This document shows positions 18,384 through 27,157 of a DNA stretch of 64,000 nucleotides, piece after piece. The position numbers and the translations under genes were made by a program. Within the stretch, counting starts at the first letter, position 1. Every line of letters begins with the position of its first letter. The DNA is from JBFHIJ01 sp963678775 (lineage in GTDB: Bacteria > Bacteroidota > Ignavibacteria > Kapaibacteriales > UBA2268), in NCBI GenBank assembly GCA_963678775.2, contig CAXXGR010000010.1, positions 186,001-250,000 of the forward strand. Reading direction: 5' to 3'. Below the pieces are notes generated by a model, which was not told the origin of the DNA, did not search any database, and worked only from the letters and a program-made list of their open reading frames with translations.

Positions 18384-19595
18384 ATGAAAGAATCAATAAT
18401 TTATTTTCTAATGGTATTCTGCAGCATTATGCAAACGCAATATGTAGATGCACAAACAATTCAAGAATATCTTAAACACAAGGATATGATATTTATTCCC
18501 GATTTAGATCCTAATAATTGCATTTTTAGAGAATATAGTGGCAAGCTGTATTTACTGACAAAAACTGATGCTTTTGAATCGAAAAACAATGAATCTATTA
18601 TCCTCTTGAAGGATGTGAAAAACAATAAGGATATTTCTATCAAATCGTTTGGTAAAGACAATATCCCAAATGTTTTGAAGAAATACGGCTTTAAGATTCG
18701 AGATTTTGAGTTGAATGATAAATATTTTGTCTTTAGTACTTTTGTTTATTTGTATGTTTTTCAGAAAGAGAATGACTCTTATAAGTACTTAAAACAAATA
18801 AATTTAAAAAAGTCTTATGATTATTTGTCTTTAGATAATAGTAAGCTGAAATTGATTTCTTGTAGTCTGCAAAACGGTCAATACGAAGGGGAATACCAAA
18901 TTATTGATTTATAAAACGAGACATTATCTTATGCAACTACTTTATATGCTCCTATGATATGGAGATTTATGTATTTTCAGCCTAAACTACTTGCCAATTT
19001 TTTTCAAGACTCTTTCATGCAAAGTGAAATCGTTCGACCTGTCTTGTACATTAAAAACGAAGATAGCTTGGATACAGTAAGTTTTGCTTCTAAAGACTGG
19101 GTAATAATGCCTGATAGTATTGCTAATAAAATCAATAGTGAGTATACAGACGAAGCCGATAAATCCCCCAAAATGGTAATAGATAATCTTCGTAAGTATT
19201 TAAAACAATACTCTTTCATACATAAACTGTTTTCTTTGTCGAGCGACAAAATTCTAGTGGTATGGTCTGTGCCAAGTAAAAGAAAACTATACGATTATAG
19301 ATATACTATTCTTCAGAAGGAAGCTAAAAATTATAAAATAGTAGCAGATAATCTATCGAATACTCCTGTAAATCCTAAATATTCACTGTCAGACTTCAGT
19401 AATGTATTGCCATTTTCACTTGACATGAAAGCGTTCGGGAATTGTTTTATAGATATACTACCTATTCCATTTCAACTTGAAGAAAGACATTACAAAATGT
19501 CCTTTATAGAGTTGTATAAGGAAATTGATCAACATTATTTGCAGAGCGATAAAAAAGGATTTTACATAAATATTACGGAGCTAAAAAATGACTAG
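18384..19595 (+). pseudogene. Secreted propeller-like protein gene split by an in-frame TAA
   Basis: Two open stretches, 18384-18914 and 18954-19595, are in the same frame. The only interruption is the TAA at 18912-18914; the next codons (NETLSYATTLYAP) read through without any other stop. One base change from a Tyr codon would restore a 403-residue protein. The N-terminus has a signal peptide ending YVDAQ. The first part alternates short strands (LYLLTKTDAFES, FVFSTFVYLYVFQ), as in six-bladed propeller proteins of Bacteroidota; this family call is tentative. The second half could still be translated from ATG 18954 but would lack a signal peptide. A sequencing error is the alternative. Confidence 0.6.
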
Positions 19596-20001
19596 GTATC
19601 TTTTACTTTTTATGACTATTTTTTTTTACAGTTCTTCTGCATTTGATATTAACATAGATTGTAAAGATGTGAGTGGAAGAACTGCTTATGACTGGAAATT
19701 GTATTATGATAGAAACGATGATGATATAATAAAATCAAGTGTACAATTTGTGTGTTCAGGTCAGAGCATCGGATTAGATTTCATTAATAGAGTACCAAAT
19801 AAAATAAATCTGGAAGATGGAGATAGTTTTGAATGGTATGATCTTTATAATTTATCATATGACGCAATACGTAATCAGGATAGGAAAACAGAATACACGG
19901 ATACTATAAAAACTGAAAAAAATATATTCATAAGACACGCTGAATGGAGCGGAAATGATACAACCACTTATCAGATACAAATATCAATTACTAACGATTA
20001 G
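19588..20001 (+). CDS. Small secreted protein of unknown function
   Basis: A 137-residue protein with an N-terminal signal peptide (MTRYLLLFMTIFFYSSSAF). The mature part is about 118 residues with two Cys (C25-type position in NIDCKDVSG and VQFVCSGQS) that could form a disulfide, and many acidic residues. It overlaps the stop of the preceding broken gene by 8 bases and the next gene by 47, so the three are translationally packed. No family recognised; it belongs to the cargo of the inverted-repeat segment. Confidence 0.55.
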   Translation: MTRYLLLFMTIFFYSSSAFDINIDCKDVSGRTAYDWKLYYDRNDDDIIKSSVQFVCSGQSIGLDFINRVPNKINLEDGDSFEWYDLYNLSYDAIRNQDRKTEYTDTIKTEKNIFIRHAEWSGNDTTTYQIQISITND

Positions 20002-20557
20002 TGGCATAATAGCACTATGCATTTTTATTTATTTGAATAAATTGTCAGGAGAAGAATTAAAATCTAATATTGCTGCTGAGATTGTAAATTCTAAAGTTCA
20101 GACATTTTTTAAACATAATGTTCAATTAGACAGTTTGCTAACTGATGGTGTCAACATTGTTGTTTTTTATAGTGACTATAACTGTATTGACTGCTTTATA
20201 AAAATTGCAAACGAGATAGAAACTTTCAATAGCAATAATATAGAGAATAATCTAATTGTTATATTACGGTGTTCACTTTTTAACAAGTATAGAAAAGAGA
20301 TGTACACAAAAGCTAAGACATTACTAAAGACAGAAAACGTCTATTTTGATATTCATAGTAGCGATGATAAATGGCCACCTGTTGATGAAAAAGAAGGTAT
20401 ATTTAGTATGTTCCCAATAGTACAGACACCTGCAATTCTTTATATATCAGATTCAAAAAGAAAGATTGAATTTCGAAGCTATGCAGACCTTTTTCAAAGT
20501 AAAGATTCTAAAAAATCTATTTTGGATTTGCCTTTCTCAATTCCCACGAAAAATTGA
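19955..20557 (+). CDS. Membrane-anchored thioredoxin-like protein
   Basis: A 200-residue protein with one N-terminal membrane helix (about residues 13-28, LLTISGIIALCIFIYL) and a periplasmic thioredoxin-like domain. The strand INIVVFYSDYNCIDCFIKI contains a CIDC redox pair preceded by the typical F-Y-S strand, and QTPAILYIS near residue 160 provides the cis-Pro loop (TPA). It overlaps the previous gene by 47 bases. TlpA-like and propeller-like proteins often co-occur in Bacteroidota export or maturation clusters, so a role in oxidation of a secreted partner is possible. Its stop lies just inside the right repeat of the mobile segment. Confidence 0.6.
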   Translation: MIQPLIRYKYQLLTISGIIALCIFIYLNKLSGEELKSNIAAEIVNSKVQTFFKHNVQLDSLLTDGVNIVVFYSDYNCIDCFIKIANEIETFNSNNIENNLIVILRCSLFNKYRKEMYTKAKTLLKTENVYFDIHSSDDKWPPVDEKEGIFSMFPIVQTPAILYISDSKRKIEFRSYADLFQSKDSKKSILDLPFSIPTKN

Positions 20558-20565
20558 CCCACCCA
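20550..20565 (-). repeat. Right inverted repeat of the putative mobile segment
   Basis: Reads TGGGTGGGTCAATTTT on the minus strand and overlaps the last bases of the thioredoxin-like gene. TTATA follows directly at 20566-20570 and equals the pentamer before the left repeat. The gene after it ends at 20579. Confidence 0.45.
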
Positions 20566-20578
20566 TTATAAGTATTTA

Positions 20579-21211
20579 TTAATCTATAGTTTCTACCTGA
20601 AATCGTAATACTGTTTTAAGCTTGTCAGTAGATACCTTTCGAGGATCACTTAAATATATTTCTTTATGGATTTTTGATAATCGCCTCATTCCATTGACGT
20701 TTGAATATTCTTCCATAATACTAAAACTTGCTGGCTCATTATCGAAACTACCCAAATGCAACATCTGCACACAAGCACCTTCTGTGATTGATTCAAAAGT
20801 TACTATATCTAAAAGAGGGTGTGGTTTTTTTTCTTTTGTTAAAGCAATAATTAGTTCAGCATAATCTGTATCTACAAAGTCCGGTTGTCGTATCATCAAC
20901 TGAAAAACCAAGTCATCTTTATTCAGTACATATTGAGTGTTCTTCTTTGCTTCTTCATTCAAATCCCAAACACCTTCTAATGGATATACTGTGTAATCAT
21001 TATACCCTTTAGGTTGGATTCCCTTTTTGTAGCTCATTTTTACAGCGTATGACAATGAATATAAAACACCTATATACTCAGGAAAAGAATCTGCATTTGG
21101 ATTACCCGCTCCTTTGATTGTAAAGTATTTGAATTCAGGTATTTCCAGAAACTCAGGTTTGTTTTTGGGTATATAGATTTGTTTTTCGGATTTCCGCCAC
21201 TCATGTTTCAT
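20579..21211 (-). CDS. GyrI-like small-molecule-binding protein
   Basis: A 210-residue protein of the stand-alone GyrI-like family: tandem effector-binding (SHS2) domains without a DNA-binding part. I use the ATG at 21211, giving MKHEWRKSEKQIY, the usual start of this family; the longer frame adds 40 low-quality residues. Typical segments are EIPEFKYFTIKGAGNPN, FPEYIGVLYSLSYAVKM, YTVYPLEGVWDL and a conserved Glu/Trp-rich core. Such proteins bind or hydrolyse hydrophobic or xenobiotic compounds. It lies downstream of the WYL regulator, with an operator 134 bases upstream that overlaps the WYL stop. Confidence 0.8.
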   Translation of the reverse strand: MKHEWRKSEKQIYIPKNKPEFLEIPEFKYFTIKGAGNPNADSFPEYIGVLYSLSYAVKMSYKKGIQPKGYNDYTVYPLEGVWDLNEEAKKNTQYVLNKDDLVFQLMIRQPDFVDTDYAELIIALTKEKKPHPLLDIVTFESITEGACVQMLHLGSFDNEPASFSIMEEYSNVNGMRRLSKIHKEIYLSDPRKVSTDKLKTVLRFQVETID

Positions 21212-21345
21212 AATAAGCTCTTTTTTTAAAGTTGATGCAAAATATAAGTTACATATACCTCTTCTAAAAAGATACCCTTGATAAGTAAACATTTTCAAGA
21301 AGTAATATTTTGCATTTAAATATGGATACAATATTACAAAATAAT

Positions 21346-21367
21346 ATATGACAACAGCATGTCATAT
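21346..21367. promoter_or_regulatory. Palindromic operator upstream of the GyrI-like gene
   Basis: ATATGACA-N6-TGTCATAT with perfect 8-base arms (21346-21353 and 21360-21367); A/T pairing extends one base further on each side. It overlaps the stop codon of the WYL gene and precedes the GyrI-like start. The near-identical copy at 17899-17920 supports a shared repressor or activator. Confidence 0.65.
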
Positions 21368-22303
21368 ATTGTTCGGAGTGTATATATTTTTTATTTTATC
21401 CAGCCTCTGTGATAATTCATCCCGGAGGTAAGCAGGTTCTATAATTTCTACAGAGTCTCCATAACTCATTACCATTCCAAAAAACCAGTTGTCAATAGGG
21501 ACAATGAAGTGGACAATAATTGCATTGTCTGTGTACTCTTTTTTCCATTCTTTGAAATAGTCGTCCACTATGTATTTCATTTCCATATCGAACTTCAATA
21601 CTATGTGAGTTGATATGTTTGTTGTTTTAATTTGGTAATCTTTATCTAAGGCATTCACGTCAAAATCTTTGCGGTGGAACTTCTTATCCAAGAGTTTAAG
21701 CTCTGACATCCTAGAGACTCTAAACACTCGGAACTCTTCCCTAAGTGTGCAAAAAGAGTATAAATACCAGGAATACCATTTAAACATAATCATGTGAGGC
21801 TCAACAATTCTTGATGTCTTTGCGCCTTTGAAGTTTGTGTAGTCAAAGCTGATTACTTTGGAATTATCAATTGCTTGGCTTAGTGACTCCATTTTTGAGT
21901 TATCATCATCTTTTACTTTGAGCGATGAAAAGTCAAACCGTAGCCTTTCTTTTTTTTCTTGTATCAAAGTTGATTGATCGGAAAGAAGCCCTTTCAACTT
22001 TATGATTGTACTTTCAAGCCTCTCATCTGTATATGTAGAAGATATAGATTCCAAAGAGGTCATAATATAAAATAAGTCTTCATTATCTACGAGTCTTGCA
22101 TCTAACTTGTAAGTATCCATTATGCCAAAGCCGCCATCTTTGCCCATTTCTGAGACAATAGGAATGCCTGCTTCCGACAGATAATCCATATCTCTTAAGA
22201 TGGTCCTTACAGAAACGTCAAAATGCTCAGCAAGCTCTCTGGAAGAAACCAGTTTCTTGCTGAGCAAATAGAATACTATACCTATTAATCTTTTGACTTT
22301 CAT
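21362..22303 (-). CDS. WYL-domain transcriptional regulator (YafY/HTH_11 type)
   Basis: A 313-residue regulator. Residues 1-60 form an HTH_11 winged helix (SSRELAEHFDVSVRTILRDMDYL), followed by the WYL domain (about 135-220) where the hallmark reads WYSWYLYSFCTLREEFRVFRVSRMSEL, slightly degenerate from W-Y-L. A C-terminal WCX-type region ends the protein. The gene is the last of lnt-lipoprotein-Dabb-WYL, with 3 bases between it and the Dabb gene. Two copies of a palindrome before the GyrI-like and zinc-ribbon genes are the best candidates for its binding sites. The ligand is unknown. Confidence 0.88.
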   Translation of the reverse strand: MKVKRLIGIVFYLLSKKLVSSRELAEHFDVSVRTILRDMDYLSEAGIPIVSEMGKDGGFGIMDTYKLDARLVDNEDLFYIMTSLESISSTYTDERLESTIIKLKGLLSDQSTLIQEKKERLRFDFSSLKVKDDDNSKMESLSQAIDNSKVISFDYTNFKGAKTSRIVEPHMIMFKWYSWYLYSFCTLREEFRVFRVSRMSELKLLDKKFHRKDFDVNALDKDYQIKTTNISTHIVLKFDMEMKYIVDDYFKEWKKEYTDNAIIVHFIVPIDNWFFGMVMSYGDSVEIIEPAYLRDELSQRLDKIKNIYTPNNI

Positions 22304-22306
22304 ATC

Positions 22307-22597
22307 TTAAACTGTATAATCAACTGCTGCTGAGTCGGTTTTATATTTTGCAATATATTCCACCACTTTCAAATGTTCAGGATGTACTCTGTAAGAGTTG
22401 AGATCATCCATGCTTTCAAAAGCGGAATAAATAGAAAGATCCCAAGCTCTATCACCTGATACTTCATTTATTCCAATTTCAAGTTCATTTATAAAAGGAA
22501 TTTTTATTTTCAAAGACATTAGTTTGTTTTTTATAGCTAATGCATTTTCTTCTTTATTTTCTTCATTAAGTTTGAAAAATACGAGGTGTTTTACCAT
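22307..22597 (-). CDS. Dabb-family (stress-responsive A/B barrel) protein
   Basis: A 96-residue single-domain protein with the Dabb signature: MVKHLVFFKLNEE at the start, then a DLSIYSAFESMDDLNSY strand-helix and HPEHLKVVEYIAKY, as in other dimeric alpha/beta-barrel proteins. Function in bacteria is generally unknown; related folds are cyclases or mono-oxygenases. It is packed between a lipoprotein gene (3-base gap) and the WYL regulator (3-base gap), so all are cotranscribed from lnt. Confidence 0.85.
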   Translation of the reverse strand: MVKHLVFFKLNEENKEENALAIKNKLMSLKIKIPFINELEIGINEVSGDRAWDLSIYSAFESMDDLNSYRVHPEHLKVVEYIAKYKTDSAAVDYTV

Positions 22598-22600
22598 TAT

Positions 22601-23155
22601 TTACTTCTCCATCTTTTTAATTTTTTCTTCAAATAGTATATCAGTTTTATCTATGTTAGCTTCAAAAAATTCTCTCGCTGAGATGTCTTGTGGTACTTCA
22701 CCAATAATTTCAAAGAAAGCAGTTCTGTCTATATTCAAATAAAATTTCATATTGAGGTGAGATAGACTTAAATCTACTACATCAATATCGGAATTATCTG
22801 TAAATAGTTGCAAAGGTATAGTAGAAAAAGCCATTTTAACTCTTCCATGATCTTCCCAAAAATCTCTGTATTCATCAGAAGTCAGTGGGTCATTAGGGTG
22901 GATAGTTTGATATTCACCATAGTCGTCACAAAAAAGAATAATTGCAACTTTCCCTACGATTTTAATATCCTTTACAAAATTCATATATGGCGTTTCTTGT
23001 AGTCTGTCTACTACTTTTTCTTCCTTCTGCATTTCAACAACCTTTGCGCTGTCAATTGTAGTCGTTTTGGGTTCTTCGATTGGCTTGCTATCTGGTTTGT
23101 TGCAAGCAGAGAAAGATACAGCAACTATTGTAATAAGTAATAATAACTTCTTCAT
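22601..23155 (-). CDS. Lipoprotein of unknown function
   Basis: A 184-residue protein with a lipobox FSAC near residue 18 after MKKLLLLITIVAV, then a Pro/Lys/Glu-rich linker (KPIEEPKTTTIDSA). The C-terminal 110 residues form a compact domain with IKIVGKVAIILFCDDYGEY and VKMAFSTIPLQLF, pattern alternating strands and helices. No family recognised. It starts one base after the lnt stop, a tight coupling with the enzyme that acylates lipoproteins, although that link may only reflect operon order. Confidence 0.7.
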   Translation of the reverse strand: MKKLLLLITIVAVSFSACNKPDSKPIEEPKTTTIDSAKVVEMQKEEKVVDRLQETPYMNFVKDIKIVGKVAIILFCDDYGEYQTIHPNDPLTSDEYRDFWEDHGRVKMAFSTIPLQLFTDNSDIDVVDLSLSHLNMKFYLNIDRTAFFEIIGEVPQDISAREFFEANIDKTDILFEEKIKKMEK

Positions 23156-23156
23156 G

Positions 23157-24788
23157 TTATACCTTTTGAGTTGTGGATGAATTATATTTTGAAAGACGAA
23201 TTCGAATCAATATAATAAAAACAAATATAGCAGATACTTTGCCAATATAGTCGCCGTATTCCGAATAAAAACTGATTTCTTCAACAGCAGGAATATCAAG
23301 CTGAATGCCTGCCTGAGTGTACTGTGGCAATGTTTTTATAATTTCACCGGTCGGAGAAATTAATCCACTGATACCGGAATTGGCAGATCTGGCGATGTAT
23401 CTTCTATTTTCGATAGCTCTTGCTCTGGCAATAATAAAATGCTGGTATGGACCGGGTGTATGGTTATACCAAGCATCATTAGTTATAATAGTCAGTATAT
23501 TAGCCCCGGCTTTAACAAATTCCGTACAAAATTCAGGATATATGGATTCTATGCAAATTATTGTACCAATTTTGAAATCATAATTATGCTTATGAAGATT
23601 GAGTGTTTTAACTTCAGTACCTTTACCCCAAGAAGAAATTCCTACTCCCCAGTTTAAAAAATCAGTTGCAAAAGGTATATCTTCAGCGTAAGGTATTCTT
23701 TCAGCAAAAGGTGTTAGCTTAGATTTATTATATACTTGCGCTTTTTTGACACTATTGGGGGAAATCAATATTGAAGAATTATATGCCTGAAAAGCAATAG
23801 TGCTATCCCACTTTGCCTGTTTAGCCATAGGAGGCGCATCCTTTTTATCAAATAGTTGATATCTGGCTATACCTGTAAGTACATATATTTGATTTGAATC
23901 AAGCCATCTTTGCAGAAAAGAAAAATTATTATAGCTATTGAAACTCATAGAAATATAAGGGATAGCTGTTTCGGGCCAAATAGATAAATCAATATTTTTA
24001 GAAATATTTATAAGAGAATCCTGCAAATGAATGTGGTGAATTACTTGCTGCTGAGGTGATGCAGACCATTTGGCCCAAGGATCCATATTCGGTTGCACGA
24101 TAGATACCTTTAATGATTTACCGGAATCATTACTTGCGAATTTGTCTAAAGAAAAATACCCGTAAATCATAGGTAACGCTATCAAACAAAAAATAGTTAC
24201 AGTTACCGGCAACAATTTGACATAATCCTTTAAATCTTCCACAATTATCTTTTTATAAATATAGGTGATTAGTACATTGATAGCAGCAATAATAAAACCT
24301 GCTCCATATATACCCCACAGATCAATTTGCTGAATCCAGTACGTAAAATCAATTTGACTATAACCTATGTTTAGCCAAGGATAGCTAAGTTCGCCTAAAC
24401 CATGCCCCCATTCAAAAAATGTCCAGATAAAAGGGAAAGATAAAAGTGCAAATTCAAAACTAAATTTTTTACGGACATTTCTATAAATGATAATAGGAAT
24501 AAGAAAAAAAATAGGGTTTATAATCCATACGGCAAATCCCGAAATAAATAAATAGGGATCTGTATTTTCCTGCCAGCTACTTATCCACCAATTTGACATA
24601 CCATGATAAATAAAAAAAGCAAGGTAAGTCTTTAGAATATATTTATCTTTTTCTTTGAGGGATTCGAGACTAAGCAAGAGAGGCATAAATGCAAAAAAGG
24701 CAACAAAAGGCAATGGCATAGGAGGGAAAGCCGTGCCTAATAAAATGCCGGTCAGTATAAAGGGGAAAAGGCCCTTAAATTTTTGCAT
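23157..24788 (-). CDS. lnt: Apolipoprotein N-acyltransferase
   Basis: A 543-residue inner-membrane enzyme that transfers the third acyl chain to lipoproteins. About six N-terminal membrane helices (residues 1-215) precede a periplasmic nitrilase domain. The catalytic triad is visible as Glu in SIWPETAIPY, Lys in YNKSKLTPFAERIPY and Cys in GTIICIESIYPEF. The final membrane helix is at the C-terminus (AIFVFIILIRIRL). I use the ATG at 24788, because the ATG at 24821 adds 11 charged residues. It is the first gene of the lnt-lipoprotein-Dabb-WYL operon. Confidence 0.95.
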   Translation of the reverse strand: MQKFKGLFPFILTGILLGTAFPPMPLPFVAFFAFMPLLLSLESLKEKDKYILKTYLAFFIYHGMSNWWISSWQENTDPYLFISGFAVWIINPIFFLIPIIIYRNVRKKFSFEFALLSFPFIWTFFEWGHGLGELSYPWLNIGYSQIDFTYWIQQIDLWGIYGAGFIIAAINVLITYIYKKIIVEDLKDYVKLLPVTVTIFCLIALPMIYGYFSLDKFASNDSGKSLKVSIVQPNMDPWAKWSASPQQQVIHHIHLQDSLINISKNIDLSIWPETAIPYISMSFNSYNNFSFLQRWLDSNQIYVLTGIARYQLFDKKDAPPMAKQAKWDSTIAFQAYNSSILISPNSVKKAQVYNKSKLTPFAERIPYAEDIPFATDFLNWGVGISSWGKGTEVKTLNLHKHNYDFKIGTIICIESIYPEFCTEFVKAGANILTIITNDAWYNHTPGPYQHFIIARARAIENRRYIARSANSGISGLISPTGEIIKTLPQYTQAGIQLDIPAVEEISFYSEYGDYIGKVSAIFVFIILIRIRLSKYNSSTTQKV

Positions 24789-24960
24789 ATCGCTGCTCCG
24801 TTTGTTCTTTGAGTAGTGCAATTTAAGTATTAATCGTCAATTCCTAAAGAGATGAATACATTTAGTATTATTTTAATCGAACCTTTAATCTATCTTAGCT
24901 GTATCAAAAAGAGAAGAAAAATTCGTATCTTGCAAGCTTTATTCTCAAAAAAAAATCCAA

Positions 24961-25905
24961 ATGAAAATAAGCGTAGTAATAATAACTCATAATCGAATTG
25001 AAGACTTAAAGAGGACGATACCTGCTTTCTTGTCGCAAACTTATGAGAATAAAGAAATTATATTGGTAGACAATGCCTCAAAAGATGGAACTTCTGAGTG
25101 GATTAAGAAAGAATTTCCTGATGTAAAGTATATGTGGTTGCCTGATAATTTTGATATACGAGCAATTAATATTGGCATTGAGCTTTCCGATGGCGATGTG
25201 ATTTGGCGAACCGATGACGACTCGTATCCCGAAGATACAAATACATTCCAACAAATAGTTGATATATTTCACAAGAACGATGATGTGCATGTAATTGCTA
25301 CTGAAGATGTAGAAGTTAGGCAGAATTATAGAGTTTGGGATTGGTACCCTTTAGAAGTTGATAAAACTAATGTACCTGATAATGGTTTTCCTTCTAATGT
25401 CTTCCCAGGAACAGGTGCAGCAATTCGTAGAAAAGTATATGATGAGATTGGAGGTTTTTGGGAATTTGGTTTTGAAGAGCTGGATTTTTGTACAAGAGCT
25501 ATAGTTGCAGGCTATAATGTACGTTATTTTCCTAATATTAGAACTCTGCATTGGGCTTCCCCCGGAGGTAGACAAAGTGGGCCTCGCTGGGTAAAAGTAT
25601 CAAAGCAGTTTATTCGATACCAGTGGAAGTACTTCCCATTTATGATGGCTTTAAGCAGATTTATTCAAATCTATTTCTTTCAGCTGACAGTAGCAGTTTT
25701 GCAGCGAATACCTTTTACGGCATTTATGGAAGGTGCGTTTGGCATGATAGCAACTATGTTCGGTACTTATCGTGATGAAAGAGTTGTGGTCCCTAAAGAT
25801 AAGATTAAAGACATTACTCTGGGTGTTTCTATTGGGAAGAATCAAAGACAGTATTTTGTAGACGTAATAAAGAAAAAGTTAGGCAAATGGTTCAAGAAAA
25901 GTTAA
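24961..25905 (+). CDS. Family 2 glycosyltransferase
   Basis: A 314-residue GT-A fold glycosyltransferase. The N-terminus is ISVVIITHNRIEDLKRTIPAF with VDNASKDGT at the nucleotide site, and the metal-binding acidic motif is WRTDDDSYP near residue 85. The FEELDFCTRAIVAGYNV segment holds the ED-type catalytic element, with H-W-A-S after it. The C-terminal 90 residues hold amphipathic helices that may touch the membrane. It overlaps the next glycosyltransferase by 19 bases, so the two probably act in one surface-glycan pathway. Sugar and acceptor unknown. Confidence 0.85.
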   Translation: MKISVVIITHNRIEDLKRTIPAFLSQTYENKEIILVDNASKDGTSEWIKKEFPDVKYMWLPDNFDIRAINIGIELSDGDVIWRTDDDSYPEDTNTFQQIVDIFHKNDDVHVIATEDVEVRQNYRVWDWYPLEVDKTNVPDNGFPSNVFPGTGAAIRRKVYDEIGGFWEFGFEELDFCTRAIVAGYNVRYFPNIRTLHWASPGGRQSGPRWVKVSKQFIRYQWKYFPFMMALSRFIQIYFFQLTVAVLQRIPFTAFMEGAFGMIATMFGTYRDERVVVPKDKIKDITLGVSIGKNQRQYFVDVIKKKLGKWFKKS

Positions 25906-27101
25906 AAATATTACAGCTATCTCCACAATTTCCATTTCCAATGACTGATGGTGGAAAGATAGGAATTGCAAATATTTTCAAAGAATACTCAGCTTTAGGA
26001 CATAAAATCACCTTGTGTGCTTATTCTGATTTAAACATTGCTGCGGAATATCTTACGGAAGCTGAGAAATACGGGGAAATAGAAATTATCATACATTCTA
26101 CTCGTAATACGCCTAAAAGAATACTATGCTCACTATTCAACAAAAAATCACTTTACACTTCAAAACATATTTCTGACAAAGCCTTAGAGCAGTTTGAAAA
26201 AATAGCTACTTCTGCAGAGTTTGATGTGATTCATTGCGATCATTCTGCAATGATGCCGGTGGCACTCCATTTAAAAAATAAATTTAATATCCCTATTGCT
26301 CTCAGGTTACATAATATCGAATGGACTATTTGGTATAGATATGCATCTGTGCTTAATAACTTCCATCCTAAAAAATGGTTTATTTCTTCACAAGGGAAAA
26401 AACTTAAAAGGGATGAAACAGTGTATTATCAAGCAGCCGATGTTTGCTTTGCTATTACTGAAGAAGATAAAATTAGAGCACTTGAAATGTCTCCTAATTC
26501 AAATGTGTGTGTGGCAAGCGCAGGAGTAAATATAGAAGAATGGAACATTGTTGATAATATTGAAAAAACTAACAATACTATGGTTTTAGCTACAAATTAC
26601 GATTGGGTTCATAATGTAGATGGTGTGATTTGGTTTATTGAAAATGTACTGCCTTTAGTTCAAGAAATATATCCGGATGCAACACTGCAGCTAATAGGCA
26701 AAAATCCACCTGCAATATTTAACAATTATTCAGGGGGTGGGGTAGAAGTGCTGGGTTTTGTCCCAAGCGTCAAAGAGTATTTATCTAAAGCAAATGTTTA
26801 TATAGCACCCTTATTTGTTGGTGGAGGAATCAGAATAAAGATTCTTGAAGCAATGGCAATGAAGTTACCTGTTATGGCTACACCGGTTTCAGCAGAAGGT
26901 ATAAAAGCAGGCGAGGAAGATGGACTTTACGTTAGTGACAATGTCCAAATAAGCGCAGACTATATAAACCAGCTTTTTTCAGATAAAAACCAATGTCAAA
27001 GAAAGGGAAATGCAGCAAGAGACTTTATAAAAAAGCATCACACTTGGAAAAAAAGTGTCTCTATTATGTCTACTGAAATCATAAAAGTACTTACAAAATA
27101 A
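25887..27101 (+). CDS. Family 4-like (GT-B) glycosyltransferase
   Basis: A 404-residue GT-B glycosyltransferase. The N-terminal domain begins LKILQLSPQFPFPMTDGG, with the typical Gly-rich acceptor loop. The C-terminal glycosyltransferase group 1 domain has LQLIGKNPP, VEVLGFVPSVKEYLSKANVYIAP and GGIRIKILEAMAMKLPVMATPVSAEGI, i.e. the E-x7-E nucleotide-sugar site (EAMAMKLP). It overlaps the upstream family 2 glycosyltransferase by 19 bases and is followed by a terminator, forming a two-gene operon. Confidence 0.87.
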   Translation: MVQEKLKILQLSPQFPFPMTDGGKIGIANIFKEYSALGHKITLCAYSDLNIAAEYLTEAEKYGEIEIIIHSTRNTPKRILCSLFNKKSLYTSKHISDKALEQFEKIATSAEFDVIHCDHSAMMPVALHLKNKFNIPIALRLHNIEWTIWYRYASVLNNFHPKKWFISSQGKKLKRDETVYYQAADVCFAITEEDKIRALEMSPNSNVCVASAGVNIEEWNIVDNIEKTNNTMVLATNYDWVHNVDGVIWFIENVLPLVQEIYPDATLQLIGKNPPAIFNNYSGGGVEVLGFVPSVKEYLSKANVYIAPLFVGGGIRIKILEAMAMKLPVMATPVSAEGIKAGEEDGLYVSDNVQISADYINQLFSDKNQCQRKGNAARDFIKKHHTWKKSVSIMSTEIIKVLTK

Positions 27102-27102
27102 A

Positions 27103-27134
27103 AGAGTCACAGACTATAAAAAATCTGTGACTCT
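27103..27134. terminator. Terminator between the glycosyltransferase and rhodanese genes
   Basis: An 11-bp perfect stem AGAGTCACAGA (27103-27113) pairs with TCTGTGACTCT (27124-27134). It lies just after the stop at 27101 and before the convergent rhodanese gene. Confidence 0.7.
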
Positions 27135-27157
27135 AGATATTAAAGCATTATAAAAGT

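Larger units (their letters stand above)
17986..20565. mobile_element. Putative non-autonomous mobile segment bounded by inverted repeats
   Basis: A 2.6-kb block on the opposite strand from its neighbours, with imperfect inverted ends: left TTGGGGTGGGTTAATTTT (17986-18003), right complement TGGGTGGGTCAATTTT (20550-20565). The pentamer TTATA abuts both ends (17981-17985 and 20566-20570), as expected of a target duplication. The left end carries a second GGGTCAAAATT copy at 18016-18026. Ends starting TGGGT, with repeated internal boxes, are reminiscent of IS21-family elements, but no transposase or istB ATPase is inside. It interrupts the region between two genes that share an operator. Cargo: four small genes, one broken. 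Confidence 0.45.

Noticed and set aside
18093..20557. Transposase inside the inverted-repeat segment
   Set aside because: None of the four cargo products shows a DDE motif, helix-turn-helix or istB Walker site.
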